From positions 1-40,254 of the forward strand of contig JAERSU010000124.1 in assembly GCA_016845445.1 (NCBI GenBank): 40,254 nt of DNA, written 5' to 3'. The position numbers and the translations under genes were made by a program. Below are positions 1 through 9,601 of the stretch, in pieces. Numbering within the stretch: position 1 is the stretch's first letter; the number at the start of each line of letters is the position of its first letter. This DNA comes from Oceanospirillaceae bacterium. GTDB taxonomy: Bacteria > Pseudomonadota > Gammaproteobacteria > Pseudomonadales > Balneatricaceae. Below the pieces are notes generated by a model, which saw nothing but the letters and a program-made list of their open reading frames with translations, was not told the DNA's origin and searched no databases.

Positions 1-1893
<1,893 letters not shown>

Positions 1894-1901
1894 TCTACAA
1901 A

Positions 1902-2056
1902 GTGGGTGATGGGGCCACCCACGCCGCTCCTTGACGTCCTGTCACCCGGCAGAGCCGGCCCCGCGACCCAAGGGAGCGTCTTGGGTCTACCGTACATCCT
2001 GTACATCGCCGCTCCTTGACGTCCTGTCACCGCGGCATACCGTACATCCTGTACAT
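1902..2056. repeat. Cluster of short palindromes and two direct-repeat pairs between rpmA and obgE
   Basis: CGCCGCTCCTTGACGTCCTGTCACC occurs at 1922-1946 and 2007-2031 (25 bp, identical; only its core is a weak palindrome). TACCGTACATCCTGTACAT occurs at 1988-2006 and 2038-2056 (19 bp, identical, containing GTACA-TCC-TGTAC). Between the two units is a perfect 8-bp stem, GACCCAAG / CTTGGGTC (1965-1972 and 1980-1987), and a CCGGC-AGA-GCCGG stem just before it. GTGGGT/ACCCAC (1902-1922) forms another. This looks like a composite intergenic repeat element. No convincing gene is present. Confidence 0.75.
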
Positions 2057-2090
2057 AAAAAAAAAGCCCCGTCGTGCGGAGCTTTTTATC
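2057..2090 (-). terminator. Rho-independent terminator of rplU-rpmA
   Basis: On the minus strand the stem AAGCTCCG / CGGGGCTT (one T-G pair, 5-base loop CACGA) is followed by nine T residues. It lies just downstream of the rpmA stop. Confidence 0.85.
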
Positions 2091-2104
2091 GATCTTAAAG
2101 AATC

Positions 2105-2362
2105 TTAAGCTGGAACGACAGTAACGTACTGGCGGTTCTTAGGACCTTTCTTCTCGAACTTTACAACACCGTTAGCGGTAGCGAACAAGGTGTGGTCCTT
2201 GCCACAACCTACGTTTGCACCAGCGTGTACTTTAGTACCACGCTGACGAATCAGAATGTTACCAGCAGTAACTACTTGACCACCGTAGCGCTTGACACCA
2301 AGGCGTTTACTTTCGGAATCGCGTCCGTTACGAGTACTACCACCTGCTTTTTTATGAGCCAT
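2105..2362 (-). CDS. rpmA: 50S ribosomal protein L27
   Basis: An 85-residue L27 protein of the large ribosomal subunit, whose flexible N-terminus reaches the peptidyl transferase centre. The start [16 protein letters not shown] is the canonical unprocessed form, with no Firmicutes-type N-terminal extension, and [22 protein letters not shown] matches the family core. It lies 17 bp after rplU in a two-gene operon that ends in a terminator at 2057-2090. Confidence 0.98.
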   Translation of the reverse strand: MAHKKAGGSTRNGRDSESKRLGVKRYGGQVVTAGNILIRQRGTKVHAGANVGCGKDHTLFATANGVVKFEKKGPKNRQYVTVVPA

Positions 2363-2379
2363 GGATTATCTCCTTCGTA

Positions 2380-2691
2380 TTAGGCACTAATGCCAGTAAT
2401 CTTAACTTCGGTGTACCACTGACGGTGACCGGCTTGCTTCATGTGGTGCTTACGACGCTTGAACTTAACAATGCGTACCTTCTTGCCACGACCGTGAGAT
2501 ACGATCTCGGCAGAAACTTTAGCGCCATCTACAACAGGCTCGCCAATCTTAACGTCATCACCATTAGCAACCAACAGAACACGATCAAAATCGATGCTGC
2601 TGCCAACTTCGGCGGTCAGTTTTTCTAGCTTGAGGGTTTCGCCCTCTTCTACACGGTGCTGCTTACCACCGCTTACAATAACTGCGTACAT
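2380..2691 (-). CDS. rplU: 50S ribosomal protein L21
   Basis: A 103-residue large-subunit protein starting [14 protein letters not shown]. The frame is open four codons further to a TTG (2703), but the family start MYAV and the GGAG site six bases before this ATG fix the start at 2691. The length equals that of E. coli L21. It is the first gene of the rplU-rpmA unit and is divergent from ispB, with its promoter at 2823-2851. Confidence 0.97.
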   Translation of the reverse strand: MYAVIVSGGKQHRVEEGETLKLEKLTAEVGSSIDFDRVLLVANGDDVKIGEPVVDGAKVSAEIVSHGRGKKVRIVKFKRRKHHMKQAGHRQWYTEVKITGISA

Positions 2692-2822
2692 TTGTTTCTC
2701 CAATTTGCGCTAATCCGGCTACTAAAAAAGGCCTGCTGCTAATAGCGTGTCAATCATGCATACACATAAGACTGATTGCCATATGACAGGGAGCCAAGGG
2801 TGGATTAGTCACAGGGGCCGAA

Positions 2823-2851
2823 ATTATACGCAAATTAACGCCGTGACACAA
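2823..2851 (-). promoter_or_regulatory. Probable sigma70 promoter of rplU-rpmA
   Basis: On the minus strand TTGTGT (2846-2851), a 17-base spacer and TATAAT (2823-2828). A TTTCGG follows the -10. It lies about 130 bases before rplU, leaving a leader of roughly 120 nt. Confidence 0.75.
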
Positions 2852-2905
2852 GTTAAGAAAACAATTAATTTAGACCAATAGCGCCCTCGCAACAGCCCTA
2901 CCAAC

Positions 2906-2934
2906 TTGACATAACGGCCCGAGATTACTAGCAT
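2906..2934 (+). promoter_or_regulatory. Probable sigma70 promoter of ispB
   Basis: Perfect -35 TTGACA (2906-2911), a 17-base spacer and TAGCAT (2929-2934, four of six matches). It ends 36 bases before the ispB ATG. Confidence 0.65.
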
Positions 2935-2970
2935 GGCGCACTCTATTAGCAAGCGAGCATAAAAGCTGTC

Positions 2971-3939
2971 ATGCAGGCCGCCGATCTATACAAGCCAGTT
3001 GCCGACGATTTTAAACAAGTCGACATTGCCATCTTCAAACACCTAGACTCCAATGTCCCTCTAGTAGAGAAGATTGGCCAGTATATTATCGACAGTGGCG
3101 GCAAGCGCCTGCGCCCCTTGCTAGCTTTGCTATCGGCTCGAGCGTGCGGTTACCAAGGCGACCAGCATATCACTCTAGCCACCGTGGTTGAATTTATACA
3201 TACCGCAACCTTGCTGCATGATGATGTGGTCGACACGTCTGACCTACGCCGCGGCAAACCCACCGCTAACAATAAATGGGGCAACTCCTCCAGCGTTTTG
3301 GTTGGCGACTTCCTCTACTCACGTTCTTTCCAAATGTTGGTTGCCATCGGCAATCTAGGTGTGATGGACACCTTATCCAATGCCACCAGCATCATTGCTG
3401 AAGGCGAAGTACTGCAATTATTGAACGCCAAAAATCCAGACACCAGCGAAGCAGATTATCTGCATGTCATCCTAGGTAAAACCGCCATGTTATTTGAAGC
3501 CGCCTGCAAAACCGGCGCTCAACTAGCGGATGCGAGCGATGCAGAAACCGAAGCACTACGCCTATATGGCCGCCACCTAGGCATTGCCTTCCAGTTGATC
3601 GATGACCTCATGGACTACACTGGCGACCAGGCAACCATGGGCAAAAATGTCGGTGACGATCTGGCCGAAGGCAAACCCACCCTGCCGCTAATCCACGCCA
3701 TGGCTACCGGCAGTAAAGCAGAGCGTAACTTGATCCGCAAAGCGATTCGCAAAGGCGATACCGACCAGCTGGTGGATATTCAAGCCATTATTGACCGCTG
3801 TGGATCCCTCGACTACACCTTTGCCATGGCCGAAAAAGAAACCCACAAGGCCATCAATGCTTTACAGGTTCTACCCGCTAGCGACTGCCACGACAGCCTA
3901 GTTAATATTTGCCAACTCGCCCTCGGCCGCAAGAACTAG
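2971..3939 (+). CDS. ispB: Octaprenyl diphosphate synthase (trans-polyprenyl synthase)
   Basis: Builds the long isoprenoid side chain of ubiquinone/menaquinone by adding IPP units to an allylic primer. The 322 residues show GGKRLRPLL (43-51), the first aspartate-rich motif DDVVD (84-88) followed by LRRGKPTANN, and the second motif DDLMD (211-215) in FQLIDDLMDYTGD. Between the motifs are GDFLYSRSF and EGEVLQL. This matches IspB more closely than farnesyl synthases (IspA), which are shorter and lack this N-terminal segment. It is divergent from rplU, a conserved arrangement in gammaproteobacteria. Exact chain length (C40, C45 or another) cannot be read from sequence. Confidence 0.95.
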   Translation: MQAADLYKPVADDFKQVDIAIFKHLDSNVPLVEKIGQYIIDSGGKRLRPLLALLSARACGYQGDQHITLATVVEFIHTATLLHDDVVDTSDLRRGKPTANNKWGNSSSVLVGDFLYSRSFQMLVAIGNLGVMDTLSNATSIIAEGEVLQLLNAKNPDTSEADYLHVILGKTAMLFEAACKTGAQLADASDAETEALRLYGRHLGIAFQLIDDLMDYTGDQATMGKNVGDDLAEGKPTLPLIHAMATGSKAERNLIRKAIRKGDTDQLVDIQAIIDRCGSLDYTFAMAEKETHKAINALQVLPASDCHDSLVNICQLALGRKN

Positions 3940-4039
3940 TCGAGGCTTGCGCGCCTTACAATGACGTTTTATTCCCCTACTACGCCAACCCAACATTGAC
4001 ACCCTATTGTTCTAAAGACAAAGGGGAAAAGCAGCATTT

Positions 4040-4060
4040 TCAGCTAATTGCTGATATAAT
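4040..4060 (+). promoter_or_regulatory. Probable fabA -10 element with adjacent dyad
   Basis: TATAAT at 4055-4060 lies 35 bases before the fabA ATG; a -35 is not clear. Immediately upstream is TCAGC-TAATT-GCTGA (4040-4054), an inverted repeat with 5-bp arms in the spacer region where a regulator could bind. Any link to FabR, FadR or DesT is untested; the dyad does not match the FabR or FadR consensus as I know them. Confidence 0.4.
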
Positions 4061-4095
4061 CCTGCTCTTTGATTTAGGCAATACGGAAACCACCG

Positions 4096-4611
4096 ATGAG
4101 CAAGCCCTCTTCTTTTAATCGTGACGAACTTTTGTCCTGTGGCCACGGCGAAATGTTTGGCCCTGGTAACGCCCGTCTACCTGTTGGCAACATGCTAATG
4201 ATGGACCGCATCCTGCACATCTCCGAAGATGGTGGCGAACATGGTAAAGGGGAAATCATTGCCGAACTGGACATCAACCCAGACCTATGGTTTTTTGATT
4301 GCCACTTCCCCACTGACCCAGTAATGCCAGGTTGTCTTGGCTTGGATGCCATGTGGCAAATTGTTGGCTTCTTCCTGGGCTGGAAAGGCAACAAAGGCCG
4401 CGGCCGCGCTCTGGGTGCTGGCGAAGTTAAATTCTTTGGCCAGGTACTACCAACTGCCAAAAAAGTCACCTATAAGATCACTATGAAGCGCTGCATCGAG
4501 CGTAAGTTAGTGATGGGCATCGCCGATGCCAGCATGGAAGTAGATGGCCGCGAAATCTACACCGCAAAAGATTTGCGTGTCGGCCTATTTACTAGCACTG
4601 ACGATTTCTAA
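4096..4611 (+). CDS. fabA: 3-hydroxydecanoyl-ACP dehydratase/isomerase
   Basis: Dehydrates beta-hydroxyacyl-ACP and isomerises trans-2-decenoyl-ACP to the cis-3 isomer, the branch point for anaerobic unsaturated fatty acid synthesis. At 171 aa it matches E. coli FabA nearly end to end. [23 protein letters not shown] carries the catalytic His70 and Asp84, and [24 protein letters not shown] follows. FabZ lacks the isomerase and this [10 protein letters not shown] context. fabB follows after 103 bp, the classic fabA-fabB pair. A strong hairpin lies between the two genes. Confidence 0.98.
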   Translation: MSKPSSFNRDELLSCGHGEMFGPGNARLPVGNMLMMDRILHISEDGGEHGKGEIIAELDINPDLWFFDCHFPTDPVMPGCLGLDAMWQIVGFFLGWKGNKGRGRALGAGEVKFFGQVLPTAKKVTYKITMKRCIERKLVMGIADASMEVDGREIYTAKDLRVGLFTSTDDF

Positions 4612-4658
4612 GCTATAAACAGCAGCCTTAAGAAGTCCATTTAACCAAACATAATCAC

Positions 4659-4688
4659 CGGCTCATGGTAATCAATACCCATGAGCCG
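4659..4688 (+). other. Strong stem-loop between fabA and fabB
   Basis: CGGCTCATGG (4659-4668) and CCATGAGCCG (4679-4688) form a perfect 10-bp stem with a 10-base loop. No T-run follows (CTTGGAAAAAC), so it is not a typical Rho-independent terminator. It ends 26 bases before the fabB ATG. It could act as an mRNA stabiliser, an attenuator or a protein-binding dyad; the sequence does not decide. Confidence 0.7.
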
Positions 4689-4714
4689 CTTGGAAAAACA
4701 ACAAGAGGTTTACT

Positions 4715-5932
4715 ATGCGCCGCGTTGTCGTAACCGGAATTGGTATCGTATCTTGCCTAGGCAAGAACAAAGAAGAAGTACTCTCGTCTCTACAGGAAGG
4801 TAAGTCTGGCATTAGCTATCAGCCAGAATACGCCGAAAAAGGTTTCAAAAGCCACATCGCTGGCAGCATCGACATGGATTTCAGCGAACTGATCGACCGT
4901 AAGCTGTTACGCTTTATGGGCGACTCCGCAGCTTACTCCTATCTGTCCATGAAAGAAGCCATTGAAGATGCTGGTCTAGCTGAAGAAGATGTATCCAATG
5001 TACGCACAGGTTTGATCGCCGGTTCTGGTGGGGCGTCTGCTGCCAACATTGTTGAAGCTGCTGACGGCATGCGCGAAAAAGGCCTACGCCGCGTTGGCCC
5101 ATACCGGGTAACCCGCACCATGGGGTCCACGGTATCCGCTTGTTTAGCCACACCCTTTAAAATCAAAGGTGTTAACTACTCCATCACCTCTGCCTGTTCC
5201 ACCAGTGCTCACTGCATCGGTAACGCTATGGAGCTAATCCAACTAGGCAAGCAGGACGTGATCTTTGCTGGTGGTGGTGAAGAACTGCACTGGACTCAAA
5301 CAGTATTGTTTGATGCCATGGGCGCCCTATCTAGCAAGTATAACGACAGCCCAGAAAAAGCCTCGCGCGCTTACGACGCTAACCGCGATGGTTTTGTGAT
5401 CGCCGGTGGCGGTGGCATGCTGGTCATTGAAGAACTGGAACACGCCAAAGCCCGTGGTGCCAAGATCTATGCCGAACTAGTTGGCTACGGCGCCACTTCT
5501 GATGGTTATGACATGGTAGCCCCTTCTGGCGAAGGCGCGGCACGCTGCATGCAACAAGCCATGAGCACCATCGACAAGCCAATTGACTATATCAACGCCC
5601 ACGGCACCTCCACACCTGCTGGTGACATTCAGGAATTGAAGGCCGTTAAGGAAGTATTTGGCGACAACTGCCCACGTGTTACTTCGACCAAGTCACTATC
5701 TGGTCACTCACTAGGCGCCGCTGGTGTACAAGAAGCCGTGTACAGCCTATTGATGCAGCAGAACAACTTTATTGCCGCCTCGGCTAATATTGATGATTTG
5801 GATGAAGGTGCGGCAGGCATGCCCATCGTGACCGCAAAGCAAGACAATGTTGAACTGACCACCATCATGTCCAACAGCTTCGGTTTTGGTGGCACCAACG
5901 CCAGCTTGGTATTCACCAAGTACGAAGACTAG
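4715..5932 (+). CDS. fabB: 3-oxoacyl-ACP synthase I
   Basis: Elongating condensing enzyme needed to extend the cis-unsaturated acyl-ACP made by FabA. The 405 residues carry the nucleophile Cys161 in [14 protein letters not shown], His296 in [11 protein letters not shown], Lys326 and His331 in [15 protein letters not shown], and the [12 protein letters not shown] ending. The Cys-His-His triad is that of KAS I/II. Length and the partnership with fabA favour FabB over FabF. A GAGG-type ribosome site precedes the ATG. It ends at a bidirectional terminator shared with the converging plsC. Confidence 0.97.
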   Translation: MRRVVVTGIGIVSCLGKNKEEVLSSLQEGKSGISYQPEYAEKGFKSHIAGSIDMDFSELIDRKLLRFMGDSAAYSYLSMKEAIEDAGLAEEDVSNVRTGLIAGSGGASAANIVEAADGMREKGLRRVGPYRVTRTMGSTVSACLATPFKIKGVNYSITSACSTSAHCIGNAMELIQLGKQDVIFAGGGEELHWTQTVLFDAMGALSSKYNDSPEKASRAYDANRDGFVIAGGGGMLVIEELEHAKARGAKIYAELVGYGATSDGYDMVAPSGEGAARCMQQAMSTIDKPIDYINAHGTSTPAGDIQELKAVKEVFGDNCPRVTSTKSLSGHSLGAAGVQEAVYSLLMQQNNFIAASANIDDLDEGAAGMPIVTAKQDNVELTTIMSNSFGFGGTNASLVFTKYED

Positions 5933-5949
5933 TCGCAACAAGTTCCGAC

Positions 5950-5978
5950 AAAAAAGGGATCCATTGGATCCCTTTTTT
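5950..5978. terminator. Bidirectional terminator between fabB and plsC
   Basis: A-run, GGGATCC, loop ATT, GGATCCC, T-run: a perfect stem with A and T tracts on both sides, serving the two converging genes. Confidence 0.9.
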
Positions 5979-5990
5979 AATGCCTTACAA

Positions 5991-6698
5991 TTAACCGTCT
6001 ATATCAGCAAGGTTAAGCGTTAACCAATCTACCATCTGGTTATGCAGCTCCTTACTAGAATCTGCCCGAATAGGTTCACCAATACGTACCTTTACTAAGC
6101 CCGAGCGCTTAATCCAACTGCGCGGCGGCGACAGGTGACCACTGTTTTGCACAATCGGTAAAATCGGCACGCCGGCCTTATTTGCCAGCATAGCCGCACC
6201 CTTAGTGCAGGCCCCCAGAGGCCCTGGTTCGGTGCGCGTACCTTCTGGAAAAATCAATACTGAGATGCCATTCTGCAAGCGCTCTACACCCTGCTCAGCC
6301 AACTGCTTTAAAGCGTTGGTCTTCTGCTTGCGATCAATAGCGATGGGGTTAAGCATGGCCAAAGCCCAGCCGAAAAAAGGAATTTTTAATAACTCTTTTT
6401 TCAATACAGTACTAACAGGAATACCCATGGTTAATAGGTAAAAGGTCTCCCAGTCACCCTGATGATTAGCGGCAACCACCATGGCCTGCTGGCGATCTAA
6501 ATTCTGCTTACCATCTATCTGAAAGCGCACCCCACAGATCCAACGCATGGCATAGATAACACTTAAGTTACAGTAACGCACAAAGACAAATCGATAATGA
6601 CGATTCACCACTGGCGCCGTCAGCACCAGCACGGTAGAAGCAAACATGGATACCAGTAATAAAAACAGGTAAAACAGTACCGAACGAATAGCAGCCAT
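5991..6698 (-). CDS. plsC: 1-acyl-sn-glycerol-3-phosphate acyltransferase (PlsC family)
   Basis: Acylates lysophosphatidic acid to phosphatidic acid at the inner membrane. The 235 residues start with a hydrophobic helix (about 7-30). The catalytic block is NHQGDWETFYL with His79 and Glu84, an HX4E form of the usual HX4D that is known in beta- and gammaproteobacterial members. IFPEGTRTEPG (149-158) is the glycerol-phosphate binding motif. It lies 6 bp after moaD, whose 3' end supplies the GGAGG ribosome site, so it is probably the last gene of the moaA-to-plsC unit. It is the better candidate for the housekeeping PlsC; a second, larger acyltransferase sits at 7436-8554. Confidence 0.9.
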   Translation of the reverse strand: MAAIRSVLFYLFLLLVSMFASTVLVLTAPVVNRHYRFVFVRYCNLSVIYAMRWICGVRFQIDGKQNLDRQQAMVVAANHQGDWETFYLLTMGIPVSTVLKKELLKIPFFGWALAMLNPIAIDRKQKTNALKQLAEQGVERLQNGISVLIFPEGTRTEPGPLGACTKGAAMLANKAGVPILPIVQNSGHLSPPRSWIKRSGLVKVRIGEPIRADSSKELHNQMVDWLTLNLADIDG

Positions 6699-6704
6699 GC
6701 TCGT

Positions 6705-6953
6705 TTATCCTCCTGTCACCGGTGGGAAAAACGCCACTTCCGCTTGCCCCCCTACTGCGCTTTCGTTGGTAGCCATGACCTGATCAACGGCAACCAAAAC
6801 ACGGTCATCCAATAGCCATTCTCGCCAATTGGGCTGCGCCGCCAACAACTGCTGTTTTAGGCCTGCCACATCCGTGCTGCTGGATAATTCCAAATTATAC
6901 TGGCCGACACCCAACTCTTCTTTAAGCCGGCCAAAAAATAAAATCGTCACCAT
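6705..6953 (-). CDS. moaD: Molybdopterin synthase sulfur-carrier subunit
   Basis: Small ubiquitin-like protein (82 aa) that carries the thiocarboxylate sulfur used by MoaE to form molybdopterin. It begins VTILFFGRLKEELG and ends PPVTGG; the C-terminal Gly-Gly is the site adenylated by MoeB. Its ATG overlaps the moaC stop (TAATG), implying coupled translation. The partner moaE is not in this window, although moaC, moaD and moaE are often adjacent. Confidence 0.93.
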   Translation of the reverse strand: MVTILFFGRLKEELGVGQYNLELSSSTDVAGLKQQLLAAQPNWREWLLDDRVLVAVDQVMATNESAVGGQAEVAFFPPVTGG

Positions 6954-7435
6954 TAGGCTGGCTCCACCTGCCAGTGGCCACTTTTGCCACCCATTTTTTC
7001 TAACACGCGCAAGCCAGTGATGGTCATGCCACGGTCAACGGCTTTACACATATCATACAAGGTCAGTGCCGCCGTTGACGCTGCGCAGAGAGCTTCCATC
7101 TCCACCCCAGTACGACCATTTAGCTTACACATGGTGGTAACACGCACACGATTGAGCGCCACCTCGGGCTGCAAGTCGACGGTCACCTTACTGAGCATCA
7201 ACGGATGACAAAGGGGGATCATATCACTGCATTTTTTTGCCGCCTGGATGCCGGCGATGCGCGCCACGGCTAGGACGTCGCCTTTTTTGTGTGTGCCACT
7301 GGTAATCAACGCCAAGGTTTCTGGTAACATTTCCACAAAGGCCTCAGCCCGAGCCACGCGTGTTGTAACGTCCTTTTCCGACACATCCACCATATGGGCA
7401 TGGCCGGCGCTATCTAAGTGGGTTAACTCTGCCAT
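6953..7435 (-). CDS. moaC: Cyclic pyranopterin monophosphate synthase
   Basis: Converts the MoaA product 3',8-cyclo-GTP to cyclic pyranopterin monophosphate in molybdenum cofactor synthesis. The 160 residues show [28 protein letters not shown] (core), [23 protein letters not shown] and [14 protein letters not shown], all hallmark MoaC segments. The ATG follows the preceding acyltransferase stop directly (TAG-ATG), and the stop overlaps moaD. Confidence 0.97.
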   Translation of the reverse strand: MAELTHLDSAGHAHMVDVSEKDVTTRVARAEAFVEMLPETLALITSGTHKKGDVLAVARIAGIQAAKKCSDMIPLCHPLMLSKVTVDLQPEVALNRVRVTTMCKLNGRTGVEMEALCAASTAALTLYDMCKAVDRGMTITGLRVLEKMGGKSGHWQVEPA

Positions 7436-8554
7436 CTAGTTGGTTTCCTGCATTTGTTTCTGACGATGCACGGGATTAGCGTACATGGCAATTAACTGCT
7501 CTCGTTGACTGGCGGTCAGGCCTTGCATGCGCTCTTCCAAAAGCGGCTTAGAAGGATGCTCCTCACCCTTCTGCATGGCCACAGCTGCGGCATTGGTATT
7601 TTGAATTAAATAGTTGTTGGCAATACATGTATCCAGCCATTGCACCAAGTCTTCAGGCGTTTCCACCCCCCCTTCAAGGGGCTCACCAAAGGCAACGTGC
7701 ACGCGACCTTTGTTACCAATAATGCCTTTTACAATGCTATCCACATCTTCATATTGTGATTTGGTGTAGCTACCGTCTTCACGCAAGGCAACCAATTCCT
7801 TTGCCTTGGCCACATCACAAGGATCATATTGATAGGAAATCGAGACTGGAACTATGTGTAGGCTATCTACGTATTCGGCATAGGACTGGCCCGATTTCTT
7901 TTTACTCATGTAGAGCATCTTCATTACCGCGGCATCAGATGCATCTATACCGTCTTTGGCACGACCTTCACTTTGGGCAATCCAAATGTTGTGCCCAGTA
8001 TGAACAGATTCATCAATATAGGCTGACAAATCCATATAGGCCTTCATCTTTTCCCGTACACCTTCAGCCGAGCGCTTAACAATGAAACACTTATTGAGGC
8101 GCATAATGTCACCGACATAGGGCTTCTTTAACAGGTTATCGCCAATGGCTATGCGCACTGTCTCCATGGCATGGGTATACAAGGCCCAATTCACAAGGGC
8201 CGGATCCATGGCAATATCACGATGATTAGAAATAAACAGATACGCATTATTGGCATCAAGGTGCTCAATGCCACTGAAGGTCAAATTATCGATACTAGAG
8301 CGGATCATGCGGCGCATGTACTTTGCAACCACTTCCTGCCAGGTATCGATATCTTGCACAGCTTGCACTTCACGCGCCATAGCCATACGAGCCAAAGGGC
8401 GTAAAATAAAGCCCAAATACTTATTTAGGCGTGGAAATTTATAGGCGGCAACGGCATCCAATAGCTCTCTGTTATGCAACAGGCCATCGACAGCTGGCCG
8501 CACTTCATCATCATTGTATGGCCGAATATCAGCAAAACGTTCTGCGCTTGTCAT
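7436..8554 (-). CDS. Large PlsC-like acyltransferase, function not assigned
   Basis: A 372-residue protein with a glycerolipid-acyltransferase core in the middle: FISNHRDIAMDPALVNWAL (about 108-125), where His111 and Asp117 are one residue further apart than in HX4D, then IMRLNKCFIVKR, and AQSEGRAKDG (194-202) in place of FPEGTR. There is no obvious signal peptide or strong membrane helix. It sits between moaA (6 bp upstream) and moaC (abutting), so it is co-transcribed with molybdopterin genes, though nothing links it to that pathway chemically. Possible roles are lysophospholipid acylation or acyl transfer to another small molecule. The family is recognised; the substrate is not. Confidence 0.75.
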   Translation of the reverse strand: MTSAERFADIRPYNDDEVRPAVDGLLHNRELLDAVAAYKFPRLNKYLGFILRPLARMAMAREVQAVQDIDTWQEVVAKYMRRMIRSSIDNLTFSGIEHLDANNAYLFISNHRDIAMDPALVNWALYTHAMETVRIAIGDNLLKKPYVGDIMRLNKCFIVKRSAEGVREKMKAYMDLSAYIDESVHTGHNIWIAQSEGRAKDGIDASDAAVMKMLYMSKKKSGQSYAEYVDSLHIVPVSISYQYDPCDVAKAKELVALREDGSYTKSQYEDVDSIVKGIIGNKGRVHVAFGEPLEGGVETPEDLVQWLDTCIANNYLIQNTNAAAVAMQKGEEHPSKPLLEERMQGLTASQREQLIAMYANPVHRQKQMQETN

Positions 8555-8560
8555 GGGTTA

Positions 8561-9553
8561 TTATCCGCCAGTGGCATTCATAAATCGTAAGATCTGAGGT
8601 TCTTCCTCAAGATCAAAGTAATGGCGCTCTGGCTTCAGTGGCATAGCGGCAATGATGGCGTCTTTCAGGGGCTCAAGCTGACCCGGATTAGCGCGCATTA
8701 CAGGCAGCAGATTAACACTGTGTTCGTTACCTAGACAAAGCAGTAAGCGCCCTTCGACAGTCACCCTTACGCGGTTACAGTCAGCACAGAAATTATGACT
8801 ATGAGGCGAGATGAAGCCAACGCGAATGTCACTATCAGCCATCTGGAAATAACGCGACGGGCCAGCCGTTTTGTGCGCCATAGGCAGCAGGGCATAACGC
8901 TCTTCGATGGTGGCCTGCACTTCGTCACTGGAGCAGAAACTCAGGGCCCGATCATGGCTATCAATGTTGCCTAGGGGCATCTCTTCAATATAGGCAATAT
9001 CAATACCTTTATCTCGCGCAAATTCCAATAGATCCAACACTTCATCGTGATTACTACCCTTCATAATCACCGCATTGATTTTGATCCGCTGAAAACCTGC
9101 TTGTTGAGCCGCTTCAATGCCAGCCAATACCTTGTGTAGATCGCCGTTACGAGTCATGGCTTTAAAACGCTCTGCCTTAAGCGAATCTAAACTGACATTT
9201 AAGCGAGTCACACCAGCCTGCTTTAGAGTCTGGCTATGGCGACTTAATTGAGAACCATTGGTGGTAATCAGTAATTCATCCAAGCCTGGCAATTCACCAA
9301 TATTGTGTAGATGATCAATCAATCCTCGACGCACTAATGGCTCACCACCGGTAAGGCGAATACGCGCAACCCCTAGCTCTGTGAAGGCTTGCGCTAGCAA
9401 TTCTATTTCTTCAATAGACATAATGTCTTCCCGAGGCAGGAAAGTCATTTCTTCGGCCATGCAGTACACGCAACGGAAATCACAACGATCCGTGACGGAG
9501 ATGCGCACATAATCAACCGTGCGGCCAAAGTTATCAATCAATTGCTGGGTCAT
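8561..9553 (-). CDS. moaA: GTP 3',8-cyclase (radical SAM)
   Basis: First step of molybdenum cofactor synthesis: radical-SAM cyclisation of GTP. At 330 aa it shows the N-terminal Fe-S motif C24-X3-C28-X2-C31 (CDFRCVYC), [11 protein letters not shown], and the C-terminal cluster C256, C259, C273 ([18 protein letters not shown]). The C-terminus ends in Gly-Gly, which the family needs for activity. It heads the moaA, acyltransferase, moaC, moaD, plsC run. The spacer from the upstream reductase gene is only 48 bp, too short for a Moco riboswitch. Confidence 0.97.
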   Translation of the reverse strand: MTQQLIDNFGRTVDYVRISVTDRCDFRCVYCMAEEMTFLPREDIMSIEEIELLAQAFTELGVARIRLTGGEPLVRRGLIDHLHNIGELPGLDELLITTNGSQLSRHSQTLKQAGVTRLNVSLDSLKAERFKAMTRNGDLHKVLAGIEAAQQAGFQRIKINAVIMKGSNHDEVLDLLEFARDKGIDIAYIEEMPLGNIDSHDRALSFCSSDEVQATIEERYALLPMAHKTAGPSRYFQMADSDIRVGFISPHSHNFCADCNRVRVTVEGRLLLCLGNEHSVNLLPVMRANPGQLEPLKDAIIAAMPLKPERHYFDLEEEPQILRFMNATGG

Positions 9554-9601
9554 AAACTCTTACAAATGTTGCAGCAGACTAAACGCGGCATTATACCTCG
9601 A

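Noticed and set aside
1922-2056. CRISPR-like alternation of repeats
   Set aside because: Only two units, spacers of very different length (about 41 and 6 bases), no cas genes; a modular intergenic repeat fits better.
6447-6467. HX4E instead of HX4D in PlsC as a catalytic defect
   Set aside because: Glutamate at this position is a known variant in many beta- and gammaproteobacterial PlsC proteins; the rest of the site is intact.
9554-9601. Molybdenum cofactor riboswitch before moaA
   Set aside because: The gap is only 48 bases and contains no multi-stem structure; the known Moco RNA is over 100 nt.
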